This document shows positions 11,521 to 23,381 of a DNA stretch of 64,000 bases, one piece after another. The position numbers were made by a program, and so were the translations under genes. The notes beneath the pieces were generated by a model. That model saw only the letters and a program-made list of their open reading frames with translations. It did no database searches and was not told where the DNA came from. Each line of letters begins with the position of its first letter. Position 1 is the first letter of the stretch. Origin of the DNA: Gnetum montanum (lineage: Eukaryota > Streptophyta > Gnetopsida > Gnetales > Gnetaceae); NCBI GenBank assembly GCA_015680685.1, contig MNCI01028834.1, positions 220,379 through 284,378 of the forward strand. Direction: 5' to 3'.

Positions 11521-12236
11521 NNNNNNNNNNNNNNNNNNNNNNNNNNNNNNNNNNNNNNNNNNNNNNNNNNNNNNNNNNNNNNNNNNNNNNNNNNNNNNNN
11601 NNNNNNNNNNNNNNNNNNNNNNNNNNNNNNNNNNNNNNNNNNNNNNNNNNNNNNNNNNNNNNNNNNNNNNNNNNNNNNNNNNNNNNNNNNNNNNNNNNNN
11701 NNNNNNNNNNNNNNNNNNNNNNNNNNNNNNNNNNNNNNNNNNNNNNNNNNNNNNNNNNNNNNNNNNNNNNNNNNNNNNNNNNNNNNNNNNNNNNNNNNNN
11801 NNNNNNNNNNNNNNNNNNNNNNNNNNNNNNNNNNNNNNNNNNNNNNNNNNNNNNNNNNNNNNNNNNNNNNNNNNNNNNNNNNNNNNNNNNNNNNNNNNNN
11901 NNNNNNNNNNNNNNNNNNNNNNNNNNNNNNNNNNNNNNNNNNNNNNNNNNNNNNNNNNNNNNNNNNNNNNNNNNNNNNNNNNNNNNNNNNNNNNNNNNNN
12001 NNNNNNNNNNNNNNNNNNNNNNNNNNNNNNNNNNNNNNNNNNNNNNNNNNNNNNNNNNNNNNNNNNNNNNNNNNNNNNNNNNNNNNNNNNNNNNNNNNNN
12101 NNNNNNNNNNNNNNNNNNNNNNNNNNNNNNNNNNNNNNNNNNNNNNNNNNNNNNNNNNNNNNNNNNNNNNNNNNNNNNNNNNNNNNNNNNNNNNNNNNNN
12201 NNNNNNNNNNNNNNNNNNNNNNNNNNNNNNNNNNNN
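11521..12236. other. Assembly gap (716 N)
   Basis: Unknown bases inside the R/U5 side of the inserted LTR. Any ORF drawn across it is meaningless. Confidence 1.
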
Positions 12237-12300
12237 AGCAGGCACCTAAATCCTGTTCGAGGACACTCATTGGCGGTCGCGTCCCAAACGGTCGCTAACA

Positions 12301-14410
12301 GTCACCTAGTTAACTCATAAGCTACAACCAAAGAAACATTTGGTCAAGAAAGGAACCCAGTTCAAGTGGACAGCTCAATGCCAATAAGCATTTGACAACC
12401 TTAAGTAAAAGCTAGCACAACTACCTATAGTTCCCCCTCCACAAGGAGATAAACATTTTTACATCTATCGTTTCACTTCTGACACATCCATCACTTCTTT
12501 GATTTGTCAAAAGTGAGATGATGGCATAGAGGTCTTGGTTTACTACTTGAGCCACACATTAGTAGCCCATGAAGAAAAATACAATGATGTGGAAAAGAAT
12601 TGCTTGACCCTATTCTTCTCATTGTAGAAGTGGAGGCATTACCTTTTTGTGTAGTCAAGTTAATATCATTTGCAAAAATAACATGCTCCAAGTGATCATA
12701 ATGAAAATCTATGAAAGTAGTTGCATTGCATGATTGAAAGTAATAATAGTAGAGTTTTACCTACACTATATTGTGCAAGCCTCAATAAAAGGTAAAGCTA
12801 TAACTGCACAACTTACGACTTCACCTATAAATGATCAAGAAACCATAGATCTAGAATTCCTAGACATGCATGTTAATAACATTAGGCAAGTGCTTGATAA
12901 TTATGAGGCACTCCTACATTTTGATGGAGCTTCAACCTCCCAAGGGGATAGTGCCATTGTCATTATCATGTTTCCCTCTAGGGAGATCAAAGCCTTTGCA
13001 TATAATTTTGCATACTATTGCACTACAACCTAGTGGAGTACAAAGGTCTTCTTCAAGGCAACCTATAGCGCATGACCTAGGGATCTAACACATAGTGATT
13101 CAAGGCAACTCATAATTAGTGATTAACTAGGTGAAAGAGGTTTACACCTACAAGGCCCAACATTTACAGCCTTACTGTGAATTGGCAAAGCACTTGCTTC
13201 AACACATCACAACTGCCAATGTCCAACATATTCCTTGGAATGAAAATGCCATAGCTGACACACTAGAAAAATTAGCCCTAAGCATCACACTTGGCATGTT
13301 CCATGCATTTCCTACCTTGATGGTAGATTGCACTATGCCTATCATGAAAATCAAAAATATTGCATCCATAGCCATAGTAAGCACAACCCACATAGGAGAG
13401 TGTTATGACAACATTGAGGTGTACCTTCTACAGGGTGAGCCTCTTCAACATTTAACTACCACCCAAAAAGACATAGTATGCAAATGTTCATGGTAGTACA
13501 TCATCGTAGGTAATAACACATTATGTTGTAGATCCTACGATGGCATACTGCTAACCTATGTAAGTAATAGCAAAGTGTAAACAATTGTTGAACAAGTCCA
13601 CAAGGGATTGTGTAGAGGGAACATAGCACCTAGGGTAATGATAATGAAAATCAGATGGCTAGGCCATTTTTGGCCTTACATGAAGCATGATTACATCTTG
13701 AAGGTCAAAATGTGTGACATTTGTTAGCAACATGGCAACTTAATGCATGTGCCACTAACTAAACAACACACAATATAAATCACATGGTCATTTTAATGTT
13801 GGGGCTTGGACATCATCAAACTCATAACCCCTAAGTCCTCTATAGGGCATAGCTTCATAATAACTGCAACCAAGTATTTCACCAAATGGGTTTAGGCTAT
13901 CCCCCTTAGGAAGATGACATTGCAACAAGTTTGCAAATTCGTGCTTGATAACATAGTGATCCATTTCAACTTACTCATGACCATAGTAACAGACAATGAG
14001 TCACAATTTAGTAATGCCAAAACTAATGCCTTTTGTGAGTGCTTTGACATCAAACATTCCTCCTCATTGCCATACTACCCTCAAGAAAATGGCCAAGCAG
14101 AGGCCACTAATAGAGTGATCATTAACCTTCTAAAGAAGATTCTAAGTAACAACAAATGATGATGGAATGAGCAAGTAGTCTATGCACTTTGGGCCTACCA
14201 CATAACATGCTAGACAATGATAGGTATGACACCTTACAACCTTTTTTATGGATCTGAAGCAATTTTGTCACTTGAATTTTAGGTCCCATCACTCCAAGTA
14301 ATCATCTTGAACTTCATTGACGAAGCTCAGAATAATGACTTAAGAACCATAGACCTTGAATCACTAGAGGAGGCACACAAGATGACTATCAGTCATGCAT
14401 AGTTCTAAAA
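12301..14410 (+). pseudogene. pol of copy A, second part (RNase H, second RNase H, integrase)
   Basis: Continues the RT connection, then a first RNase H (about 12440-12790), a second archaeal-type RNase H (about 12900-13270; FDGAST, then the IPWNENAIADTLEKLAL block), an integrase zinc-binding region (about 13580-13780) and the integrase core (13795-14280). Two RNase H domains are diagnostic of the Tat lineage. In the integrase core the TDNESQF block keeps the second Asp but has Glu for Gly, and NGQAEATNR keeps the Glu. Stops are frequent. The C-terminal domain is lost: homology to B and C ends near 14410, before the 72-bp repeats. Confidence 0.9.
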
Positions 14411-14520
14411 GCAAGTGAGTGAGAATAATTCTAACTTCCTCCCCATCCCCCCTCACTCTTTTCTACACCACATGGGCTAGGATACTGTAGTTGCATAATG
14501 GAGCGCCTACAACTGGTGTG

Positions 14521-14737
14521 GCCTTTACAGCACTTGTAGCATAATCTCCCCTAGTAATGTTGCTAATTTTCCAATCACTTACCATTAGTTCAGCCTTTGG
14601 AACACTTGTAGCATCATTTCGCCTAGGCATTTTGCTAGTTTTTGGATCACTTACCATTAGTTTGGCCTTTGGGGCACTTGTAGCATCATCACCCCCAACA
14701 TTTTATTTGCACTATGTGTTGTGTGTTTTTCTTGTCT
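14521..14737. repeat. 72-bp tandem repeat, 3 copies
   Basis: GCCTTT starts units at 14521, 14593 and 14665, exactly 72 bp apart. Because 72 is a multiple of three, the same frame recurs; the minus strand stays open over the units (14463-14657) and so does part of the plus strand. It replaces the place where copies B and C have hairpin array 3. No known protein repeat is evident. Confidence 0.8.
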
Positions 14738-15675
14738 TCTTAGAGTTGTGTTTGTAGGACAAAGTCCCAAGGTGATCATGCAAAGGTGCATCTCATTGTA
14801 GCAGTAACTTACCACATTGCTCTAATGTGCATGATTGGACTGACTAAGTCTCTCAAGAGTGCACATTCCTATTACCCTATTATAGCCTACGTATACCCAT
14901 CCTTATCTCTAAAAACATTAACATTCCCTTGCATAGTTAATATTGAAAACCCCTCTAATGCACACATGCTATGATTACATGGCACCTTCTCCAAGTCAAA
15001 CCATAGAACCCAAGGAAAATGTAACATAAGTCATCCCATGGGGATTCTCTGTTGGCTAGTCAAAGCCTAGATGGATGTAACACAAATCATCTTTGGGAGA
15101 AAACACCTATCCTATAGATGTGATGCAATTTCACAAACACCAAAACAAAATCCATCTTGTGGGATGTAGTCCACTTGATGCAAAGCACCTTGCAGTTAGC
15201 ATTTAGCAATGTGTAGAACCCAAAGTACCTTAACCTTACAATAATAAGCAAACAAGCAAAAGAAAAAAAAAAGCAAAAGAAAGGATCAAGGGGGGAAAAG
15301 CACATCTCCAAAGCAATCCAATAGCACTGCAATTTCGCAATTGGCCCAACCTTGAATCTACACCTTGACTCTTTCATGAGCACTTCGACAAGAGGTTAAC
15401 ATTTTTAGGGGTAAGCCACCTTGGTTCCATGGTCACTATTAGGTATGTTGACTCTACAACTTGCATCATGAAATCCTATTTGCACTTCATCTCCTCTTTT
15501 ATCCCCAACAAATTACCTACACCTTTTACTCCCAGCATACTGCCATCCATAAGACTTTTGAGCATGGTGCAATGATATCTAATCATGTATTGAAGAGTGA
15601 TGTTAGTGCCAAGCCTAGTATGATGTTTTGAAATTATTTTTTGATGTCTCTTAGGCCACTCCTCTAGACATCAAC
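14738..15675 (+). pseudogene. Remnant of the 3' ORF and 3' leader of copy A
   Basis: Begins with GTTGTGTTTGTAG, the same 3' splice-site-like sequence found before exon 2 of the 3' ORF in copy C. Near 15060-15115 it encodes LDGCNTNHLWEKTPIL, matching the conserved tail of that ORF in B (about 36160-36215) and C. Stops and frameshifts are present. An A/G-rich stretch at 15240-15300 precedes the LTR, as in copy B. The minus ORF at 15087-15383 is a shadow. Confidence 0.55.
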
Positions 15676-15688
15676 AAAGAGGGGCCAA
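15676..15688 (+). promoter_or_regulatory. Polypurine tract, copy A
   Basis: AAAGAGGGGCCAA directly precedes the LTR start TGAAACACC. Copies B (36632-36646) and C (53923-53938, minus) have matching tracts at the same place, which fixes the LTR start. Confidence 0.75.
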
Positions 15689-17268
15689 TGAAACACCACA
15701 AAATTTGGGCTATAGCATCTTGACTGAAAATTTTCCAAAGTGTCAGCATGAGGCCACTTTCTACAAATTTTTCTGAGTATTGAAACTACTCTCTCCACTA
15801 CCCTAGAGTTTAGTCAACTTAGTGGAGAGTGCAGTTAGCTCCAAAAATAGATTTTTTTTTCAAATTTTGCCTAAGTGTCATCGTGAAGCTAGAAGCTACA
15901 AATTTTTCTAAGTGTTGGGACTACACTCTCCATTGCCCTAGAGCATAGTCAACTTAGTAGAGAGTGTAGTTAACACAAAGGATAGTTTTGTAAATTTTTC
16001 CAAGTGTTAAGCTAGCTACTACAAAATTTTCTGTGTTAAGACTATGCTCTTCACTACACCAAAGCATAGTCATATGTAGTCACCATGAAGGCATAATTTT
16101 TGCAAAATTTTCTAAGTGTTGAGATTATGCTTTTCACTTTCCTAGAGTGTAGTCAATGTAGTCAACTTGAAGGCATAGTTTCTTACAAACTTTTCTAGCT
16201 GTTAGAATATTATCTCCCCTAGTCTAGAGCGTAGTCAACTAGAATAGCCTCCAAAGGCCTCCACAATGTAGCATTGGCATTTAGCTTAGCTTCAACTCAC
16301 TTCTAACAAGTGTAGTTAGTAAAATGCATTTTTTTTGTACTTGTTTTTATCCCAAACATTGTCACTATGCTTGACCCCACACAAGATAATGGAGAGTGTA
16401 GTCCTAGTGTGTAGTCTTCAAAGTTGCATTTTTTTGGGTACATTTTGTTCCTTTGGATGCATATACATGCACTTGGTAGTGTAGTCATAGTCTTGCAGCC
16501 TTGCAAAGTTTGGTAGAGTACAGTAGAGCATAACACTACTTTCCTCAATGGAAAGTGTACTTGGATGAAAGTGTAGTCCCAACCATCCCACTACCACATG
16601 GCATTCCCTTTGGATTTTATGCTAAACCTAGCCCTATAAATACCCCCACTCTCAAAGCACTAGCAAACCAAAGGCACACTAGCGAATTAGAGAGAGGCAA
16701 AGTTGCATATCATTGTAGCCCACCGTAGGATATCATAGATCATCGTAGCTCATGACACACCATGGTAGCCAACCTAGTAGGCATTGACTCCATGGTAGAA
16801 CACCAATCTTCATGGCTAGACATCTCTAAGATTGTGACTATGCTATCCACTACACCTGTTGTATGCCACGTACCTTCTTATCCCTTCTGAAGTTAACTAT
16901 GCTCAATCCCATTTGGGATGGTGTTCTATTTCTCTCTTTCTCTCTTTCTTCGTTTTTGCATTTTCAACATTTTACTTTCATTTTCTACCATTTCAAAGCA
17001 TAGCCACACTTGGGTAGTGATCCCTACACATTGGCACCTTCATTTTTTGGTGAAAAATTTTGACTATGCTCACACCCATTGATACCGTTGACACCACGTG
17101 AAGAATTAACATCATTTTTTATCACATTTGGTAAGTCATTATTCTATTGAAAAGATCATTCAATGCATCTCATCTCCACCTCCGGTATGCTTACACATGG
17201 ACACAGTGTCAAACTATGTGCTTATGGATCCCTCGGCCTTCTAGCTACCAATGTTTTTGGTCTCTACA
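15689..17268 (+). mobile_element. 3' LTR of copy A
   Basis: Starts TGAAACACCAC after a polypurine tract and ends GGTCTCTACA. The start and end match those of the LTRs of B and C. U3 carries a run of units with CTMYWCTCTCCA...CTAGAGCRTAGTCAACT, starting near 15785, 15911, 16041, 16123 and 16206. One unit contains the 11-bp inverted repeat ACTACACTCTC / GAGAGTGTAGT (15920-15930 and 15960-15970). A TATA box follows at 16635. Length is 1580 bp. The target duplication cannot be tested because the 5' LTR is not found. Confidence 0.8.
16635..16642 (+). promoter_or_regulatory. TATA box of LTR A
   Basis: TATAAATA in the context AGCCCTATAAATACCCC, identical in context to the LTR of copy B (37847-37854) and close to that of copy C (52857-52864, minus). 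Confidence 0.75.
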
Positions 17269-18620
17269 AAAAGGAGGAAAAGGGAATAAGAGATAGGTAA
17301 GAACACTACAAGGGAAAAAGGGAAATTGGCTATAGAAGAAGAGGCTATAGAATTAATCACCAAAGAAGACGATGGATGTGACATCTACATATATGACCAT
17401 CCAAAGGGCTATTGCCCAATCATGTTACATCTACATGAGTATTGGGCTTTTGCATTGAATCCCAAGTTTGTACAAAAGTAAATGCCTAGGAAATTACATT
17501 TCACACAAGGTAATTATAGATAATCCTACAACCAACTGTACTATCCCAATGGGACTTTGTACAAGCCTCAACACTATCATCAACTACAATGGAAAAATCC
17601 ATAGTTATGGGGGAGGCCATAATAAAACCAACACTACCCTTATTGTCAGCTAAACCCATATGGATATTATGTTCAACAACCTATTTCCCTGACTATTTCC
17701 ACTTCCTCTACCTTGAATCACTACTACCACTCTCCTGAATATCATCGACCTATGACATCTTGTAAAGGATCACCATGTCATGCCTCTCATCCTCCATCAA
17801 ATTCTCAATATTCTCATACTTCCCTCCACCATATGTCACTGGCAAAAACATAGGAAGGTTTTACACTACAACATCAATGAAAGAATGCCACTTGTGCTAT
17901 GAACATACATGAAAATGATAATTGTAGTAGATCTTAGTTACAACCTTGAAAAGGTCCCTTTTTAGGGTAGTTTCCTCACACAAGAACAAAACATGTAGAC
18001 CTAATAGTACATCAAAAACAACACACAAGGCCAATCTGGTGCAACATCTTTTCTTGTTGGAAGAGTGTCTTCTAATCATATGCAAAAGCCAATAACCATC
18101 ACCACTCCAACACAAGATAGAAACAATGAACTTATCATTGTGGAGAGAAAGGGAAATCCATGCATCACTAATAGTAAAGGATGTAATTGTGGACTAGAAA
18201 TTCAAAATATTAACATAACCCACAACAAAGCTAAGGCATAAGTGTGTGAGAAAAAACTAGTCTATGTAGTAGCTACTAAACTAGAAGACACCTAGTGGCT
18301 TGAAAATGAGAATATAAAATTATTTCAAAGATGCATGGAAGTAATTGATTTGTTTATTAGTTCTAGACCTAAGAAAATGAACAAAATAGAGGACTTAGAT
18401 GCATATATCTTACACTAATGATACACTAAAAAAGAATATTAAACATAGAGACCTAAGAATTAAAATAGAAAATCAAGAAGAAGAAGCATACACATATGGA
18501 TCCCCCAAAATGGAAATAGCTTCAAGTCTAGATAAAGATATGTATCCAAATGATCCAAATGAGACTATAATCAATGGTAGATGTGCCACCACATGATTAA
18601 TTAAGTCAATAATGGTGATA
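17269..18620 (+). pseudogene. Unidentified decayed ORF region
   Basis: From 17269 to about 17480 one frame is open apart from one stop and is rich in Lys, Arg and Glu (KRRKRE at the start, later IYDHPKGYCPIM). Further on, 17480-17870 reads as a Tyr/His/Pro/Ser-rich polypeptide with several stops, and 18399-18596 is an open charged stretch. This looks like old coding sequence, perhaps a gag-type ORF of another element, but I cannot assign a family. It starts directly after LTR A. Confidence 0.35.
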
Positions 18621-20938
18621 TATGAGAATCTGGTGGTGTATAACTAGGGGATTGTGTGGTCCATCTCCTGAATGTGCAACCATAATATTAGTCATGGGGG
18701 AGATGCTTCATTCTAGTTCAAGAACTAATAAGTATTTTTCACCCTTTTTTTTTTACAATTTTTTATCATTTTCCTATTTCTTCAAAAGTTTTCTACTTCT
18801 TCATATGTTTACCATTTCTTAATAGTTTTCTTTTCTTTATATTTTTCTCTTTTCTTGAGTCATTCTCCTTATGTTTTATGAATGTATTTTATGTTTTTGT
18901 TAATAATATTTCCAAGTCATAATGTAGAAGTCAACGCTATGTGTTGGGTTTTTGTGTTATGATATCAAGATGATAGGGTAAGCAATTGTGTAAAGCAATG
19001 AGACCACCTCATCCATCCCTCTAGTTCTTTGAATAAAAGGTCTTTATAATGGAAACAATTTGGTTCTTCTTTCATGAAAGTAAAATTCATCAATGATCAT
19101 TGTACCTTTAAAAAAGAGGAAACAACCAAGTGGGAATGGCAAAGGATGTGACCTCAAAGGGATTTGTTTGGTTTTCTTCTTGATTTATTTTGTGTAGTTT
19201 ATGAAACCTCAAGAAATGTATCAACACTTTCTCATCGACTAATAAATAGGAAGCTATGTCTTTGCATGGTGTGGTTCTCATCCATAAAAATAAAAAAAAA
19301 GAAAAAAAGAAAAAAAAGCAAGAATGCGAATTCAAAGCACATCCCTTAGATACAATAATGGGATACAAGAATTTGTTATGGGGCTTGAAAGACATGTTAC
19401 CCATGCCTGAAGGTGTCCCTCTCAGTAAAGCCCTTTTTTCCTTCTTCTATTTTCTTCTCTTTTTCGAGCTGGGAATCCTAGGAGTGCAGTGTGGAGCTTG
19501 AAAATTTACAAATTCCAAAGGTCATTACAAGGTCACAAGGTCACATGATATTTACACTGGATTCAAGAGAATACAGGTAAGAAATTGTTTTGAAAAGTCT
19601 ACAGTGCTTAAGAATTTCCAAGTGTAGAACTGTGAATAATTTTTTGTGTGAAAGTGTGTGTAACTGTCAAAGTGTTTGAATGTCAAAAGTTGCTGAACTT
19701 TTCAAAAAATTTTGAACTGTCATGGTATGGACTTGGTCTGAACTTGGAAAAATAGGTATGTTGATCATTTTAATCACATTTTGTACAAGAACCAATTATG
19801 AACATCGTTAAGTACCTTACATTTGAATCTCTGCAATCCCTTCTCATCCCATTATTTACCTCATCCCATGGTTTTGTGTAGTATAATGTAACATCCTAGC
19901 CATGATAGTTGTGTGTTGTTTGGAATAAAGGCATGAATTACATTTAACTTCTTAGGTGCCTATAGCCATCTATTGAAGTGGTTATGCAAGGGCATTATGG
20001 TAGGGGCCTGCTTTGGGGAGGATCCACTTGCATAACTTTCATTGATCATAGCTTTGAACTAACCTTCACATCTTTCAAAACATCAATGATAGTTTCTCTA
20101 AATTTATGCATAATTTTGGGACAAGTTTTCATCCCTTTCAACTATTTTTTTACTTTTTCCTACTCTTCTATTAAAATATCCTTCAAGTTCAATATTTCTT
20201 GGCCATCTTTTGAATCAGACATTTGGTTTTAACTGTTTGTAAATGTGTATGCTTTTGAAGTTATGCTTATTAGTTATGGGGACTAGGGATGTGTACTTTA
20301 TAATTTTTCTAACATCCTATTTTCGAAAATCATGGTAACTAATAGTAATTGATAAAAATAATGCAAATAGCTTGATGATTTTAGTTATCTCATAGCCTTG
20401 AGCATAGTATGCTGTAATCACCTTGTGCTTAGAAAAAACCTAAGGGATTCAAAAAAGGTTAATTATTAAGGAAAATTTATCAAGACTAATGTTAATCCTT
20501 TGGTGACTATAGGTGATGTTGAAAGAAATTCCTAAGGAAGAAGGTCTTTTGCTAGGCATGAAAACAAAGTCAAGAGGGGGATAATAGAGGATATGCCCAT
20601 GGAAAAATCGTAGCACTTACAAGACAACAACTCAAACTTCACATGTTTGCTAGATCCATGGGATGATGAAAAGAAATTTCAATCCATCCTTCAAGAATGC
20701 TCTACATAGCCAAAGAAGCATTGACATAACAATCAAGGTTAAAAGTTTTGTAATCTTTAATGTCCATTTAGTCTTTTTGTCACTCTTTCATTTTGTATGC
20801 ATCCACTAAAATAAGATTTTGTAATGCAATAGTTAGAGTTAGTCAGTAGTTAGCACTAGTCAATAATCCCATACCTTTCCAATATTTTGTAAGGGACTTG
20901 TTCCTCCTTTTGTTAACTTAAGAGTGGGTTTTTACTCA
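18621..20938. other. AT-rich region, no gene recognised
   Basis: No conserved motif seen on either strand. Contains an A/G-rich tract at 19290-19320. Short ORFs (19108-19501, 19978-20232) arise from that tract or from AT-rich sequence. The last 350 bases resemble a region upstream of an LTR (see 20939). Confidence 0.5.
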
Positions 20939-21700
20939 GTTGTGGGGGTATGATGAATCATCAGTTGGCTAGGATATCAATGATGCTATGTCACATCTAT
21001 GATACTGTTGATGTTTTATCACATTTCTTTGAAAAAAAGTAAATTTTTGATCAGCTAAGATATGGAAGCTCCAATATCTTAAAGTAGTGATATCACGTAT
21101 TCGATATTGGATCACATGCTATGTTATCAAATATTTGATATTGAAGAATGCGTACTAACCTATAAATATAACACTTTAGTACATAGTTTGGAAGTTAATT
21201 AGTCAATGAAGTAGCTGAACTCTTGTAGTTTTATTTCATAGTCTTAGAGAATAGTCAGTGAGCTTTCATAGTGTGGATCTGAGTTAGTTGTATGGTGTCT
21301 TATTCAATTGGAAATGTACCTAGACACATTCCATGAATGGTAATATGATCAAGATTGATTCTTATTCCTTGTAGTGGTTTGACTTAGATTAGATTTAATT
21401 TCCATGCAATTTACTTTTCATGTACTAAATATCTTCATTTTCATGCATATTAATGAATTGGCAGAATGAGCATGACTAGTTTCAAGTGTAAACATGTATT
21501 TGCTTGGTAACCCCAGCAGTATGATTTCTTATTTTGCCTAGTAGCATAGCGCTTGATAATCCTAGTAGTGGATATGTGGGTTCAAGACATATACAACAAG
21601 TTGGAGACAGACACTCATTGCCCATAGGCTAGTCTAGAATTTACTTTCCATTGTTAATTAGCTTAATTAATTGACTTATTTATTACCATTAGGAGTAGCA
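20939..21700 (+). mobile_element. Possible LTR of another retrotransposon
   Basis: A purine tract TTGTGGGGGTA (20940-20950) is followed by TGATGAATCATCA, a TG start that is also a 13-base palindrome. A TATA box (TATAAATATAAC) lies at 21161. The 3' end is not certain and no second copy is in the window. Confidence 0.35.
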
Positions 21701-22640
21701 TAAGGCCAAAACAACATCAAATATCATATGCCTCAGTTTGGACTAAACCATATGTGAGAAAGCTACAACTAGTCCAAGTGGAAAGACAACAAACTACAAC
21801 AAGGACATAATGATCTATGTGCTACAACTAGTCCCATCCACAAAATTCAATTGGACCATGCATGAATGCCTGTGATTCATATAGTTGGGTGTAGGGGTAC
21901 CTCACCACTCATCACCTAGTTGTGAGTTATTATTTAAGACTTGTAAATTGGAAAAAATATGATTATCATGCTATTGCCAGTGTCTTTGTAGGAATTATGT
22001 TAAAGTGTGTTTCTCGCACTCTTCCACATTTATTATTTATTACTAAAAATGGTGTCCTTTGAATATGAAAAGCCTTCCTTTTTGTTGTTAGAAATCCATG
22101 TAGAAAGATCATTTATTTGTCCCATAACTAGACCAAGATCAACCATGGTAAGATTTGACATATTGACATTAATTATTTATTTCTGGTTATTGGTTACAAT
22201 GAACATTATAGTGTGATTATAAAAAATTAATTGTAGATAACATGATTCATCATTACTCAAGTAGAGTGAAGACTTGAGTTGAATTTGGTGAATAGGGAAG
22301 AGCATACAAACTTGAGAGCATATAAACTTCCTATTTATCACTATTACTAGAAAAATTAAAATATTTGACCTTTGAAAGTTTGAAACTTGAACTTGCAACC
22401 TCTACTTTATTATTTTAAGTCTACATCACTATGTTACTCAGCTTGGTTATGATCAAACATTTTTTTTTACATTATTTAAATATGTGTTCTTGGTTCCTAC
22501 CTCTACTTACTAGCATGCAAAATCATTGGCAAGTAGGGATGGGACCTAGAGATAGATAAGAGTGATAGATGGTGATCATCAAATATGCATGTGATGAAAG
22601 GTTTACATCAAATACATACTAAAAAGGTTTTATACTATTC
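21701..22640. other. AT-rich spacer, nothing recognised
   Basis: No ORF above 75 codons that looks coding, no repeat structure and no similarity to other parts of the window. Confidence 0.5.
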
Positions 22641-23343
22641 TGGTAAACACGGTTATGAGGATCAAGAACTTAGAAAGGGGGTAAAATAAGTTCCAAAATT
22701 GGAACAACTAAGATAGCCAAAATCACATACAAATTTATGTGTTTTTCCAATTTAGGTATGTTCACACTTGGAGACTAGAATCCTTGCACACCTTTGAACT
22801 TTGTTCCTTCAAAAAGTGGTTTAAAGAACACTACAACTGCACAATGTTTGAGCTCTTCTTGAAGTGTTTTTTCATTACAATCACACTTAACCCAGGAAGG
22901 TCCCAATAAGTTCAAAATATGATTCCAAGGATCCCACAACCTTTACAATGTTGTAAGCTCTACTCAAAGTATTTTCATGGATGAAATACACTCAACCTCG
23001 TAAGGTCTCAAAAAGCTTATTAATGAGAATCTCCCATGGATTTCACAATCCAAGCTCTCTTAAAGTCATAAAACAAAAAATTTGAATGAGAAAATAAAAT
23101 GAAAGCTTTATTCTTGCTCAAATTGAGAATTTACATATGTAAGGAAACAGAATTCTTAAGGGTAGGCAAGAGATTCAATCGAACTCTCACACACTCAATC
23201 AAAGAAATCACACACTTACAAGGATGATCATCAAGGCACCTTTCCAAGACTCTATCTCTTCTTTCACTTTTCTATAACTTACCTCTCTCTTCCCAAACTC
23301 TCTTTCTCTTTCCCTCTAGACTTTCTTTAGAATCTCTTCTCTC

Positions 23344-23381
<38 letters not shown>

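Larger units (their letters stand above)
9773..12300 (+). mobile_element. LTR (probably solo) inserted in pol of copy A
   Basis: Starts TGTTGGC and ends GCTAACA (GCCAACA in the copy at 1-58), the short inverted ends of an LTR, and is flanked by GTCAC on both sides. A TATA box (TATAAAAGG) lies at 11507-11515, so U3 is to the left and R/U5 to the right; 716 bases (11521-12236) are unknown. Within U3 a block of about 70 bp with TAGCTTGTTGGGAAAG is duplicated (about 11075-11150 and 11400-11465). No gag or pol is visible, so a solo LTR is likeliest; a small internal element hidden in the gap cannot be excluded. It is much less CpG-depleted than its surroundings, so it is younger than copy A. Confidence 0.85.

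Noticed and set aside
11493-12320. ORFs of 250-273 codons on both strands
   Set aside because: They run through 716 unknown bases and have no real content.
19108-19404. 98-codon minus ORF with Phe-rich run
   Set aside because: Driven by the A/G-rich tract at 19290-19320.
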